Shown in pieces: positions 43,905 through 55,059 of a stretch of 64,000 nt of DNA. A program made the position numbers and the translations under genes. The stretch is from Bisporella sp. PMI_857 (taxonomy: Eukaryota > Ascomycota > Leotiomycetes > Helotiales > Helotiaceae): the NCBI GenBank assembly GCA_021307315.1, contig JAJSPD010000079.1, positions 124,001 to 188,000 of the forward strand, written 5' to 3'. Positions within the stretch are counted from its first letter, which is position 1. Every line of letters begins with the position of its first letter. The notes below the pieces were generated by a model. It was not told the origin of the DNA. It was given only the letters and a program-made list of their open reading frames with translations, and searched no databases.

Positions 43905-46182
43905 ATGCCCCAAGAACAGTCTCCTATCGATCGGCTGGGTGCTGTAGAGGAGGTGGAAGAGAACGAATCTGGAACAGCCGAGCCTCCTGCGAAAAAGAGG
44001 AGAATCTTCCTGCAAACTATGGGCCAGCAGCTACGCGAGGTTGGTGTTGGTTCTGGAGATGCAAGCTTTGCTAGTAGCATTAGGTGGGATGGTTCACTGA
44101 CTCCACCTCTGGGTCACGGATCTGCAACACAGAGGTCGACGAGTCGCCAGGTACAGATACAGACACCAGAGAGTGATGCAGTCCCAGGGGAAGATGACCA
44201 GCTTCCTACCGGAGCAACGATGAGTGCATCAATGGCTCTCTGGAAACAAGGCGAAGTGCTCTCTATATTTGCCTCCGATGGCAGTGATACATTCACATTT
44301 GATGATCTTATTGCCTGGACGCGCAGTTACTTTGAGCATTGGCATCCGGCTTATCCATTCCTTCATGCTCCATCAATCCTAGAGTTCTTTGATCATGTCG
44401 TAAAGCACGGAGTACTAGATGTGGCAGGTTCTTCACCTCACATGCTTACAGTTCTTCGTTCTATTATGTCGATATCTCTTGCAGATTGCAGGCAAACAAA
44501 AATAGCGATGCGCCCTGTTCCGCCGCAGCTCGTGTTTCTATCCATCAATGCCGCCATTCAGAGTATCCAATGTTTGCTGACTGAGGACGCCTCCATGCTT
44601 TCATTACAAGCGATAGTTAGCGTACAGCTGCTACTTATCTCTATGCTACGTTACAACGCGGCTTCTCGACTCGAGGGGCTCGCAGTCCGCATGGCCTTTC
44701 ACTTAGGGCTTCATCGGTGCCCCTTGCAATTCTCGGCTTTTCCAAAGAAAGAAGCGGGACTAAGGCAGCGGTTATTTTGGTCAATGTATTGTATCGATCG
44801 GTATATCTGCATCCGGCTCGGTGTCCCATTAGCAATAAGAGACAATGAGATTGACATTTGTTTTCCCACGTTGGAACGGCATGGAGATGGAGCTTATGGG
44901 CCATCCGGTATAGCTACCCAGTATTAACATGTTAAAGTGGCTAAACTCAGCAGATAACGATAGCCGATTAGATTTACTTGGATTCCTAGCAAAACACGCC
45001 AAAATCAGAGGTTCAATCACAGAACTGCGGAACAAATCTGTCTCGTTTAGGCAGACCGAGGTTGACGAAGCAGTGGTTATTGGCGCTGAACTCACCAAAT
45101 GGTGGAATGAGGTGGAAGAATATCTTGAGTCAGACAGCTCTGGTCCACAACTTATAAGCCGTTATCACCAAGTGATGCTTGCTGTTCTTAGACACGAGTC
45201 CACGATAGCTCTCAACAAACATACCCTGGCAACATCAAAAAGCAATTCAGCATATGATGCCGCACTCCAAACTTGTATCGGCGCTTCTAGATCTATCATT
45301 ACTACTATGTACCGAGCATTAGAAACAGGTGTGGAGATCCAGTCGTCTGAAGCGCAGAACCGCTCAGATAACTATGGTCTTCTCTGGCCCTCATTCACCT
45401 GGGCTGTATGGGTGAGTGTATTTCTCGTAATATATGCTGCAAATGAGGGCCAAATTCCACAGGACGTAGCAATCCGGTAAGCTCTCTAAGACCAGACATA
45501 GCCTCGCCTACTCAGCTATCTAATTTCTTTCAGGCTTGCAGACCGAGCCCTCGAGGTTCTGAAACACCTCACTCTACGAGGCACCATCTGGCCGAATGCA
45601 TGTGCCGTCGCGATCCGGGACTTGCGAGCACAACTCATCAATCGGAGAAACCGTTCGAGACACACCAATGATAACAGCCGTAGTACACCTAAAGATGGCG
45701 AACACAGCCAAACAATCTCCCGTGGTCCTCCAGGGTTGACACCACAGCAAAACAACCATAGCAGCATTTTGAGACATACTCATAATACAGTATCAAGATA
45801 TGAGCAGCAACAGATCTCAAACGTCGTACCATTAGGCGCCAACCAGAGTAGCTTTTACTCGCACCAGGACATCGAGAGCACGCACGCTCCAGGACGCTCA
45901 CAGTTAGCTCCGATGCCGCCATCCTTGCAACAACATGCACCAGCCAGTGTGTCCACTATTCCGCAGCCGCAATTTCCATCCCGGTCAAACCAGATGTTTA
46001 CCGAGCTGACGCCAAATTTTAGTACTGAGGGAGCAGGGCAAGCGTTCAGGATGGGGCCACAGACCGGGCTGGGACCCGAGCTGCAAATTCCAATTCATGA
46101 GGGCTCGGAGTTACTGCATGAGCTGGATACCCCGTTTTGGATGAATAATGACCAGTGGGTAGGGATGGGGTGGGCCGGGTAG
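43905..46182 (+). CDS. Fungal transcription factor middle-homology protein (Fungal_trans)
   Basis: Exons 43905-44907, 44951-45476 and 45534-46182 fit in phase for 725 aa. A basic stretch EPPAKKRR resembles a nuclear localisation signal. From about residue 120 the Fungal_trans (PF04082-type) domain begins with TRSYFEHWHPAYPFLHAPS. It continues with LRSIMSISLAD, RLEGLAVRMAFHLGLHR and LRQRLFWSMYCIDRYICIRLGVPLAIRDNEIDI, the domain's most typical blocks. The C-terminal 200 residues are Gln/Pro/Ser-rich, as in activation regions. The protein itself has no zinc cluster; the cluster lies upstream at 41746-42982. Position beside a transporter and an aldolase suggests a pathway regulator, which is inference. 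Confidence 0.85.
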
Positions 46183-46635
46183 GAGGAGCTTGTGTGCTCA
46201 TGAAGTGGCTAGATGGATGTAAGAAAAGCACGAAATAGATGAAACCACATTTCATCAGGAAATAATGATGCTTAAACAAAATTTTGGATAAAACAATAAA
46301 AAACATGAAAAGGAATGATAATTTGGTGCCTATACAAGGATGTTGTGATAAAAACACACTGTACCATTTCTAATAAATCACGTGACTAAATATTGTATGA
46401 TACTGGTGGACCACGGAATAAGTCTATTGAGATCACAGTGTCTCCATCTGGATGCTTACCTCTTCCTTGATGACTTAATTCTCGAATTTTAAATTTACAA
46501 GGATGGAAAGAATTATATACATGCTGAAAAATGATTCCACCACGCTGGCGATGTGGGCACACTTACAATCTCACGTTGAATCTTCCACGCGCAATCATTA
46601 ACCCAATCCCATATGTTTGGGGAACCTCAGGTGGC
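46183..46635. other. Convergent 3' region, no gene seen
   Basis: The regulator and the transporter genes converge here. No RNA or repeat is apparent. Confidence 0.45.
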
Positions 46636-48198
46636 CTAGTAGGCATAGAAAATGGTATTTGCGGGATCATTTCTCTTCAGCTTCTTATTCGATTGCTTAA
46701 GCCAGACCTTCATCCCCCAAGCCGCGACAATCGACATGAACGCAAAACACGCATTAGCCGCCATGGCAGTGACATATTTCGGCGCATCGCTATTGGGATA
46801 CAGATACGGCGTATATATGAAAGACGCCATTGACACCACGTTCACTAGTGACAGCGACACAGCCTTCTTCTCCGGTGTTTGACCCAGCGTCGCGGACACC
46901 CAGCCAAGGATGACGGAGTTAACGCTGTATACGCCAGACGCGAACAGGAAGCAGGCTATGTAGCGCGCGGCCACATTAAGGGTGAGACAGCTGATGATGA
47001 AGCCTATCATCGCAGCTGCCATGCCGACAGTGATGTGCCAGGTTCGCTCGTTGAAGTGGCCTGCAGACCATCCAATAAGGACGCCAAACGCTCCAGCGAA
47101 GAGGGTGGGTGGAGATGTGAGAAGCAAGGTGATGACGGGTTTATATCCGAGGGCCTTGACCACTGATGGGAAGAACTGGTTGAAAGATGTAGCGTTGAGA
47201 TGCATGTTCTGCATGACCCCAAAGAGGTAGAGTCTGGGATCACGGATGGCCGCGAGGAAACCTGCTCGGACGCCTTTGCTCTCTGATAGCCCAACAGTAT
47301 CACGAAGAATTCGGCCGTGAGCAAGTTCCCGTTCCGCAGGGGTGAGCCAGCGTGTGTTGTTTGGAAAGTCGGGAAGCATGAACAAGGTAATGATCGCAAC
47401 ACCAAAGGTAACAGCGCCTTCTACAATGAATAACCAGCGCCATCCAGCAATACCGTGTGCGCCATCGAGGGTAGAGAATGTTGCGGCGGCAATCAGACCT
47501 GCGAAGGCAACTGCGACTATATTTCCTGCGTAAAGGATTGAGACACGAGTTGCAATCTCCTTGCGTGTATAGAACATTGAGAGGATGTAGAGGGCCCCTG
47601 GGTAGAAAGGAGCTTCAACCGCACCTGGCTATTGCGTTAGCACATAAGCTCTGACCCTTCAGAGCCATTTCTACAGCCTTGGACTTACCAAGAAAGAAGC
47701 GGACCAGCACAAGTCCAGTATAGTTATGGACTGCGGAGGTTACTGCGGCAACAACAGCCCAAACCATCATGCAGACGCTCATGTATATCGATGGTCGCAC
47801 CTTGCGGGATGACAGCAACATGTTAGATGGGATTTGCATGAAGAGATATCCAACATAAAGGATGCTGATGGCTGTGTTGTATTGGGTGCCGTGCAGCTTG
47901 AGGTCTTTCTCTAGCGAATTCAGTTTAGCATTTGCTAGAGCATTTTGATCCAGCTTGTTTCTGTGACCACGTATTAGACACATCCATTCACTTCGCGAAA
48001 CAGGGGAGCTTACAGGAAGTACATGCAGAACAGTGCAGGCATGATTCTCATGTCCAGTTTCCGCACAAGGGCAATCTCGACCTTGTCAGTCTTTGCTACA
48101 GCTCCAGAATAATCTCCTTTTAGTGACTTTCTCTCGCTGCACATGGAATCTTCGACCTGCATGACGGTGTCCTTCTCATTTTCTATGGATCGTGCCAT
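46636..48198 (-). CDS. MFS transporter, Dal5/TNA1-type anion:cation symporter
   Basis: Three exons (48198-48014, 47960-47689, 47624-46636) give 481 aa, the usual length for the family. The cytosolic N-terminus ends in LVRKLDMRIMPALFCMYFL, and the second exon continues with LDQNALANAKL, a hallmark of the Dal5 allantoate-permease group. QMPSNMLL-like (QIPSNMLL), LVRFFLGAVEAPFYPGALY and WRWLFIVEGAVTF are further family blocks. Twelve hydrophobic segments can be traced. Members import small organic acids, allantoate, nicotinate and similar compounds across the plasma membrane. Its head-to-head neighbour is the DapA-family enzyme, so the two may share a promoter and a substrate pathway; this is inference. 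Confidence 0.93.
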
Positions 48199-48898
48199 GC
48201 TGACAGATTGATGACTCGTTGAATCGCTTCAAGTCTAATATATAATATATAATATAAGATACTGAAGATCTCTTCGAATAAACAAGATACCTGGATGGCA
48301 CTCCTCCCCTTTTTATAAGACGGCCAGGGTCTCTCAGTCCATGTCTCTCTCGAAATCTGGTTAACCCCGGACCCCAGACCGAGAATGAACCACCAAAAAC
48401 TGGGGATTGTGGAGAAACCCTACAAGCAAGAAAAGTGCGGTCTCTGACTTCACACGTGAGGATATTTTCATTAGTGTCGCTGTAAAAGTGGGTTACAGTA
48501 TACTCTTGTGAGTTAGGCCAGCCATCAGTTCAGCCGCACTTTTGTTTGTCCGGCCGCCACAGCATCACCGCACTTTTGTTTGTCCTCAGCCACCGCATTA
48601 CCGCACTTTTGTTTGTGCGTCTCATTATAGTGTTCCATACCCAACTTACAGCTTTGCATCGCTGTCGCAACCAGAGTCAGATTATGGGGAGGTGGAGGTG
48701 GGGGGATGGCGGGGATCAGTTAGTTTGGTGATCACTCTTAAAAGCACCTCAGGTGACTTAATCGTAATTGAAAAGCAGCAGGTATATATTCAGAGATGGT
48801 CCACAGTGATTGACTTGCTCGTTCAGAACAACTTCTCCTGCCATTTCCCTCGTTCAATTTACTTCACTTCATTACATTCTTATATATCTACCATCAAT
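48199..48898. promoter_or_regulatory. Divergent promoter between transporter and aldolase
   Basis: About 700 bp separates the two ATGs. It includes an AT-rich TATAATATATAAT run (48237-48258) close to the transporter start and a tandem triple repeat (48534-48617). A long plus-strand ORF through it only fuses to the aldolase frame by chance. Confidence 0.6.
48534..48617. repeat. Three tandem CCGCACTTTTGTTTGT units, 33-34 bp apart
   Basis: Copies start at 48534, 48568 and 48601. The 16-bp core is identical in all three, while the linkers vary. The spacing of about three helical turns would put them on one face of DNA. They lie about 280-365 bp upstream of the aldolase ATG and may bind the neighbouring regulator. 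Confidence 0.7.
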
Positions 48899-49855
48899 AT
48901 GGGTTCAGCATCTCTCGCCTTGGATCTCCGCGGTCTTACCCCAGCCCCCGTGACACCCTTCACCGAAGATGGCGCGGTGGACTATCTCGCTATCCAGCGT
49001 CTTGGCTCCTGGCTAGGGAGCATTGAAGGAGTTAAAGGGCTGGTTGTCCTCGGCCATGCGGGCGAAGGCACATTCCTGACGCAAGATGAGCAAGCCGATG
49101 TGATCCGCGCATTCGTCAAGTCAACCAATGGCCGTGTTCCAGTCATTGCTGGAATCACCGCCGAAGGTACCGAAGTCGCCGCGCTCGAAGCCCAGCGGGC
49201 CAAGGCGGCAGGTGCTGCCGCTGGCCTCCTTTACCCATCGCACGGCTGGCTTCGTTTCGGCTACCAACAAGGCGCGCCGCAGGACCGCTACCGTGTCGTT
49301 CATGAGAAAAGCGGGCTCCCACTTATTCTTTTCCAGTACCCAGATAATACCAAGGCGTCGTATAATCTGCAGACTATGCTGGATATCGCGGCACAACCAG
49401 GTGTATTCGCCATGAAGAATGGCGTCCGCAACATGCGTCGATGGGATGTTGAGATCCCCATCATCCGCCGTGAACAACCGGAGCTGCAGATCCTTTCATG
49501 CCATGACGAGTACCTGCTCCATACCGCGTTCGACGTTGATGGTTTTCTTGTAGGCTATGGCAATATCGCCCCGGAGCCTCTGCTCGAGCTGCTTGCGGCG
49601 GGCCAGGCAAAGGATTATAAGACTGCGCGTAGCATCCACGATCGTCTCCTGCCGTTAACGAGAGCCGTGTATCATCGGGGCTCTCACATGGAAGGCACGG
49701 TTGCTTTGAAGCACTCTTTAGTTGCGAGGGGTATCCTATCACACGCTACAGTGCGCTCCTCGTTGCTGCCGCTCGAAAAGGGCGCTGACAAAGAGATCTA
49801 TGATGCCATGGCCTCAACGGGTCTGCCCAAGGTACCTTCGACATATCAAGTATAG
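48899..49855 (+). CDS. DapA (DHDPS/N-acetylneuraminate lyase) family enzyme
   Basis: A single exon of 318 aa from ATG 48899. The Schiff-base Lys is K173 in VFAMKNGV. The substrate-loop motif appears as GHAGEGTFLT (about 52-61), and TPAPVTPFTEDG opens the TIM barrel. The catalytic Tyr of DHDPS normally sits in ILYNVP; here the aligned segment is ILFQYP, placing Phe145 where Tyr is expected. Fungi do not make lysine by DHDPS, so this is a different aldolase or dehydratase, for instance one acting on a 2-keto-3-deoxy sugar acid. Head-to-head with a Dal5-type transporter and near a regulator, which suggests catabolism of an imported acid. Specificity is not determined. Confidence 0.88.
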   Translation: MGSASLALDLRGLTPAPVTPFTEDGAVDYLAIQRLGSWLGSIEGVKGLVVLGHAGEGTFLTQDEQADVIRAFVKSTNGRVPVIAGITAEGTEVAALEAQRAKAAGAAAGLLYPSHGWLRFGYQQGAPQDRYRVVHEKSGLPLILFQYPDNTKASYNLQTMLDIAAQPGVFAMKNGVRNMRRWDVEIPIIRREQPELQILSCHDEYLLHTAFDVDGFLVGYGNIAPEPLLELLAAGQAKDYKTARSIHDRLLPLTRAVYHRGSHMEGTVALKHSLVARGILSHATVRSSLLPLEKGADKEIYDAMASTGLPKVPSTYQV

Positions 49856-50582
49856 GGAAGAAGCGATGAGGTCTGGTGGCGCATTCGGAAACTTGTTACT
49901 GTACATAGGACGTAAAAATAGCAAAACAGCAATCGACAGCTCACTACCATATAAGTAGCACTACTCATGTGGGACTGGAACACCAATTTGTCAAAGTGCT
50001 TAATACATGGAGATCGATTTCTCATACCAAAATTTGAAGATCGCATAACTTAGTCCCTAGATTCTTGAGTCACGGCTCTCTTGCTGAGTGTCGATAAATG
50101 ATCAGCTCCTAACAATCTTATTTGATCGAGTCTTGGCTATTAACATACGATGAAGATAATAACGATGACTAGAGGTTGCAGTAGGGAGTCCCGTCCGGTG
50201 CAATGTGAAATCTGACTAGGGAAGTCTTTCCTTGTTGCCTCTGTGGTACCTGTAATGCAAATGTGGTTTCTACAGCTCGGGGTTTACAGCATTTAACTCC
50301 AACGGGCTTTTTCATTGACTGAAAACCTGGTGTTGGTGATTGTGGCGACAGAAATGGGTGTAGAAGCATTTAAAGAAGAACTGTTCAGGAGAGGTTGCAC
50401 CAAGTCGCACTTGATCCAGGTACCAAGAACATTGATCGATACTCAATATTTACATCCCACAGAGGGTAATGGCATATATCTAATTATACCTCTGGGATAC
50501 ACTTTGGGCCATGTCTAGAGTTGACAGCAGAGACTAAAGTGTGAGTGAAAGTAATATACAAACAATCGTAAATACCCCGGTT
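49856..50582. other. Intergenic, no gene seen
   Basis: Only short ORFs occur. This is the 3' flank of the aldolase, leading into the foldback element. Confidence 0.45.
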
Positions 50583-51308
50583 TATGGCATGGGATAACGA
50601 CCAACGTGCAACAACGCAAAATAGGGTAATAAAATATAATAATTGATCAAATTGCAAATCGCAAATCGAAATCGTTCAATTAATAACTTAGTGCTTTTGA
50701 CTTTCCTGGCCTTCGACGTTCTTGGCGCCGTCGACGTTCTTAGCGCCGTCGACTTTCTTAGCTCTCGACGTTCCTAGCTCTCGACGTTTCTAGCTCTCGA
50801 CGTTCCTGGCGCTTTCGACTTTCTTGGCTCTCGACATTGCTGGCGCTTTCGATTTTTCTGGCGCTGTCGATTCTTTAAAGCTACTTTTGTTTGCATTTAA
50901 AAAAACAAAAAAAGTGAAAAAATTTGCTACGCAAAAAACTGTTTTGGCATATTTGCTTTTTTTTAAAGTATTTACAAGTATTTGTGTTTGTATTTTTCTT
51001 TTATTTTTACAATAAATAACGAATACAGCTTTATTTTAAAAGTCGACGGCGCTAGGAACGTCGAAAGCTAGGAATGTCGAGAGCCAGGAACGTCGAAGGC
51101 CAGGAAAGTCGAGAGCGTCAGGAAAGTCGAGAGCCAAGAAAGTCGAGGGCGCCAAGAAAGTCGAGGGCCAGGAAAGTCAAAAGCACTAAGTTATTAATTG
51201 AATGATTTCGATTTGCGATTTGCGATTTGCGATTTGCAATTTGATCAATTATCATATTTTATTACCCTATTTTGCGTTGTTGCACGTTGGTCGTTATGTC
51301 ATGCCATA
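50583..51308. mobile_element. Foldback element with long inverted arms
   Basis: The 726-bp element has inverted ends TATGGCATG..CCAACGTGCAAC. The arms are alike for well over 100 bp each and then continue as inverted arrays of a roughly 17-bp unit, CTCGACGTTCCTGGCG. The arms flank an AT-rich centre (about 50880-51030). TA at both tips suggests a TA target site. No transposase is encoded. Fragments of the same family lie at 23210-23370 and 51339-51484. Confidence 0.8.
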
Positions 51309-51338
51309 GGTTGGTAGATGGTGCAGTAATGAGAATTA

Positions 51339-51484
51339 GGGCATGATATAACAACCAACGTGCAACGCAAAATGGAGTAATAAAATATAACAATTAGTCA
51401 AATTTCAAATCACAATTAGAAATCAGCTATTAGTTTACAAAAAGTACTTAACCAAAAAAATATCAAAGCAATACGTTTCTAGCT
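51339..51484. repeat. Fragment of the same foldback family
   Basis: It begins GCATGATATAACAACC and matches the reverse complement of 23210-23370 as far as GTTTCTAGCTGAC. It lies 30 bp from the intact foldback element. Confidence 0.7.
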
Positions 51485-51607
51485 GACAAGAGATTAGGTT
51501 CAGGGATGGTTACGTAGTCACCTGCGAAAGAAGGATAATCGATTGAATTAATAATTCGAGAATCCTTCTTCAAGGACAGGTCTACAGTTAACCGACGTGT
51601 TATGGAA

Positions 51608-52651
51608 TCAGATTCTCTCTCCTTTCAAGATCTTCGCCACAGAATCCTCCAAGTTCTCTTTCTTCAAGCCAAGTAATTCATTATCAAGCTTCGCCGGATC
51701 AAAGCGAGCCCCCGGCTTCCCAGAAAACAAGCTGGACTTAATCCAGCGGTGCCAAGCACCCCAGTAATTAGCTTCACTTAGCTCTTTCTTTGCAGCAGTT
51801 AACTGTTCTTCTACAGTAGTATGTTTAACTGCCCATTTCTCGCCTGAGACTTTCTCCAGAGCAGAAAGGACCTCCGCTTGGGATGTAGCAAAACTTTCAA
51901 TATACACCAAACGGTCACGAGTGTCGCTTTCGGCGGTCGTCAAAATGGAGATAACAGCCGATACGACAGTAGAGAGATTCGTAACACTGAAAGTATGAAC
52001 TCCTTGGCTCCAGATGCTTGCGGTGTTAGTGGGCGAGAGAGTGATATCTAAGAACGCTGCCTGGAGACTCCTGTCGTACGTATCAGCATCGCCAAAATTT
52101 AGCACTAGATGCGAAAAGAAATTACCAGTCAAAAAAAATCCCATTGTTTACGGCAGTCCAATGGAAAACCCTTTCTTTATTCTTTGTGTTAAGTGCCTTC
52201 TGGTCGAGAAAATCAATAATCTTGAGTCTCTCTTGAAAGTCTTCTTCAAGTTCAGGGACAGGAGGCTTGACGTCGATCTGTCCCCATTCGCTTGGAATAA
52301 AGCGGATGACGCCTGCTTCGATTGCTGCTTCAATGATTTTATATTGTATGCTTAAAATCTTGTCGTTCAAGCTGCAGATAACGGCATCTTGGCCTTTGAG
52401 TGCTTCAACTAAGCTATTGTGGGAAGTGTAGTCCGCTTTTTTAACTTCGACGCCAGAGGGAAATTTAGCGCTGGAATCAGAACGGCTAAGGGCAGAAACA
52501 TTAAAGGCTCCATTGGCGAGAAGGGCTTCGACTATTGGTGCACCTATTGTACTATTTGCCTATAAAGATTTCGGCTATAGAAACGTCAAAACAAGTAATA
52601 CACGAAACTCACCCCAACAACAGTAACATTCTTGATAGTCCAGGATGCCAT
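51608..52651 (-). CDS. NmrA-like / isoflavone-reductase-like NAD(P)-binding protein
   Basis: Exons 52651-52613, 52559-52126 and 52070-51608 fit in phase for 311 aa. The first intron splits the NADPH loop, which reads VTVVGANSTIGAPIVEALL after splicing. The middle has DAVICSLNDKIL, RFIPSEWG (the family's FxPSEFG-like motif) and WTAVNNGIFFDW, which joins across the second intron to SLQAAFLDI. The length matches fungal NmrA/isoflavone-reductase-type proteins, which are either oxidoreductases of aromatic compounds or redox-sensing regulators. The atypical loop (GANSTIG for GxxGxxG) is common in this group. The substrate is unknown. Confidence 0.88.
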
Positions 52652-53119
52652 TGAGAGCGAGGCAAAATTAGTGTTCTCGGATCGAATGGAAGTGAGTATC
52701 TTTAGGGAACGGTAGGAAGGGGCCTGTAAAGAATAAATGGTTTGTTTATCTTTCCAAATCGTACCATAAGTGACACTTTATACTCGATAGGCATCTTGTT
52801 TGGGATTCATTACTAATCGCCGCCGAGCTATCCAAACCTTTTCCACATGGCTCGTAATTACGTAACAGTCCGCAAGCCATTAATCCTCAATCACGGCGTA
52901 TGAGGCGTCTTACTCTAGCAAAATACCCCACCCTTGACAGGAAGATATTATCATCACACAGAGATGCGGGAAATCGCCTCCGAGTCATCTCCGGAGACTT
53001 GTTAAAGCAGTTCCAATAGACCCCGCTATTTCCTAGGAGAGATAGATGCGTCAATTTGACTTTGAAAGATGTTTATTGGACGCCCGCAAGCGCTGTGCAG
53101 CAAGACCAATTACTGGTTG
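52652..53119. other. Intergenic, no gene seen
   Basis: This is the promoter side of the NmrA-like gene. No motif is recognised. Confidence 0.45.
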
Positions 53120-53714
53120 GGGCCACCCCTGAAGCCTTCTGTTAGCAAATCCGTGATTTGTTCAGCAATGTGATGATGAGAGAATACATTCTAAAAATTG
53201 GTGAGCCGATGAAAGACATTATTGCTAGAATGTTGGTCGGCTCGTGCTTGGTTTAAGAGGGAAGCCGAGTTGCAAGACCGAGCCACAGGAGGACCCAAGT
53301 TGTTATCGCAAGTAGGATAGATCGAGAATTCGCTAGATTGTAGCCATGGCCGCAAGGTGAAACGCATAACGCCGTTGTAAACCCTTCCGGAAGTGTGTTG
53401 CTGTTCAAGGTATGTAAGTGAGTTCTATAGCCGTCCGTAAGTCCGTTTACGCCGTACGTTCCATTGAGAATGGAAGCCGCACACTCGCGAGTGGGGGCTG
53501 CGAGTACAGGGAGAGCTTGGAATAAAGTAAAGGGAAGGGAGCGGCAGGTCGGTTTAAACGCGTTACCATGTATTATATGAGGTGATGAGCAAAACTGCGA
53601 GATTGAGCAACTCCTCTCTTCCAAAAGAAAGGCAGTATTCTGCAGGCGGTTATTGGACAGCGTCTTTGACTCATCTAAGCGCAATAAGGGGGTGAGTCTC
53701 GCCATCATTCTCAT
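53120..53714 (-). pseudogene. Decayed fungal integral-membrane protein
   Basis: From ATG 53714 a 153-codon ORF runs into CGHGYNLANSRSILLAITTW and LLWLGLATRLPS, then meets a TAA. The same frame past the stop still reads like the next part of a membrane protein (PTNILAIMSFIGSPIF, YSLIITLLNKS), interrupted by a second stop soon after. Uncharacterised fungal membrane proteins with a WVLPWLALTAQLPF-like block have this order, so I read this as a gene killed by point mutations. Only the N-terminal part remains. Confidence 0.6.
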
Positions 53715-53823
53715 GATGGCGGCCTTTTGGAATGTGATCCGGTATTGCGAAAGGAGCAGGTACGCCCGGCTCAGCTTTGTGGCGGAAATTAATTGAAGAT
53801 GTGGTTGTTTTTGCTTTTGTCGC

Positions 53824-54000
53824 TACGGTCAAACCTGGTTATATCGGAACTCGTTATATCGGAAACCTCTGTATATCGGAATGAACCTTGGATCCTCCGA
53901 GCTATAGGTAGCTATAATGGACCTCGTTATATCGGAAACCTCTCTATATCGGAAGGTTGGTTTGGCACCGAGCGTTCCGATATAACCAGGTTTGACTGTA
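53824..54000. mobile_element. MITE, second member of the TA-flanked family
   Basis: The 177-bp element has inverted ends TACGGTCAAACCTGG and CCAGGTTTGACTGTA, TA at both tips, and internal repeats of TATATCGGAAACCTC. The layout matches the element at 10929-11123, though the sequences have diverged. Confidence 0.85.
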
Positions 54001-55059
54001 CTTTATAACCCAATTGTTCACCGGCCTTAATTCTAGATTATCTTTGGCCACTGGTTTGACTGACTTACGGCACATTTCCGCCTACTCTAGATACCCTATA
54101 GAATATGAGTGGGCACTGTTTAATTCTCTCTGTTGGTAGCTATTTGTATTTAGTTATTACCATGTGACAAGCACCTGAAACAGTGGACCTCGACCCCACT
54201 CAACTCCGTAGACCTAGAACTGTAGAATCGAATCAACGAATACCAGAACCACACCGGCAAGAGCGTAGTCAATAACTACGACTTTTGCTACGTGGTAGGT
54301 ATTCCGACACTAAAGCAATCTTTGGCTATTTACTCTTTTTTATATAGTACTATAAATGTTGTCATCGCCCATTTTGTAGCTTTATAGAGTCGGTGGGCAA
54401 CAGTAGTGTAATATTAGAATTCAAGCTTAAAAAAAAAACTCTAAAAAACCAAGGAATATGGAAATGAGGTATGATTGGCTAGTTTCGGATGTGAGTGCCA
54501 GAGTCACGATCGAAAGAAGCATCGATGATAGATGGGCATCTCTCCATTGGCCAGACATTTCGTTGGTGAGAGGTGCGAATGAAAGATTGCAGCAAGAGGT
54601 GATTTTAGGAAGCGACAATTATTAGATCCCATCATACTAAAGTAAGTACATTCATGTGAAATCCGATTAAACTCTTGACGATAAGAACTAAATAACCATC
54701 CGCTTGTTAAGCAGGAAAAGATTTTTAGCCTCCTCCAACAGCTTCCAAAATTGGCAAAAAAAAAAACCCCCCTAGATTTGATTCATCTAATCAGAGGAGA
54801 ACCTTAATCTGCTTCACTCAAATGGGGTTCGTTTGATTGTGTTACCATAGCTAAGGCGATAGCAAACACATGAAGATAGTGTCGGATTAGTCTGTAAAAG
54901 CGACAATTTTGAATTTTCTACATAAGAATAATGGTCACACAGACTAGTCGTGAGTTAAAAGAACTTGAAGTTCAAACGGTCAAAACCAATTACCGCGAAA
55001 CCCCCAATTCAAGATGTCAGCACTGTTCTGTTCCGTCCCAAAACAAGGAATGATTTCTC
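54001..55059. other. Intergenic, no gene seen
   Basis: Low-complexity runs (poly-A then poly-C near 54760) and short ORFs only. Confidence 0.45.

Noticed and set aside
48542..48898. 119-codon in-frame extension of the aldolase
   Set aside because: It does not start with ATG, translates the promoter repeats, and the family begins at MGSASLALDLRGLTP from ATG 48899.
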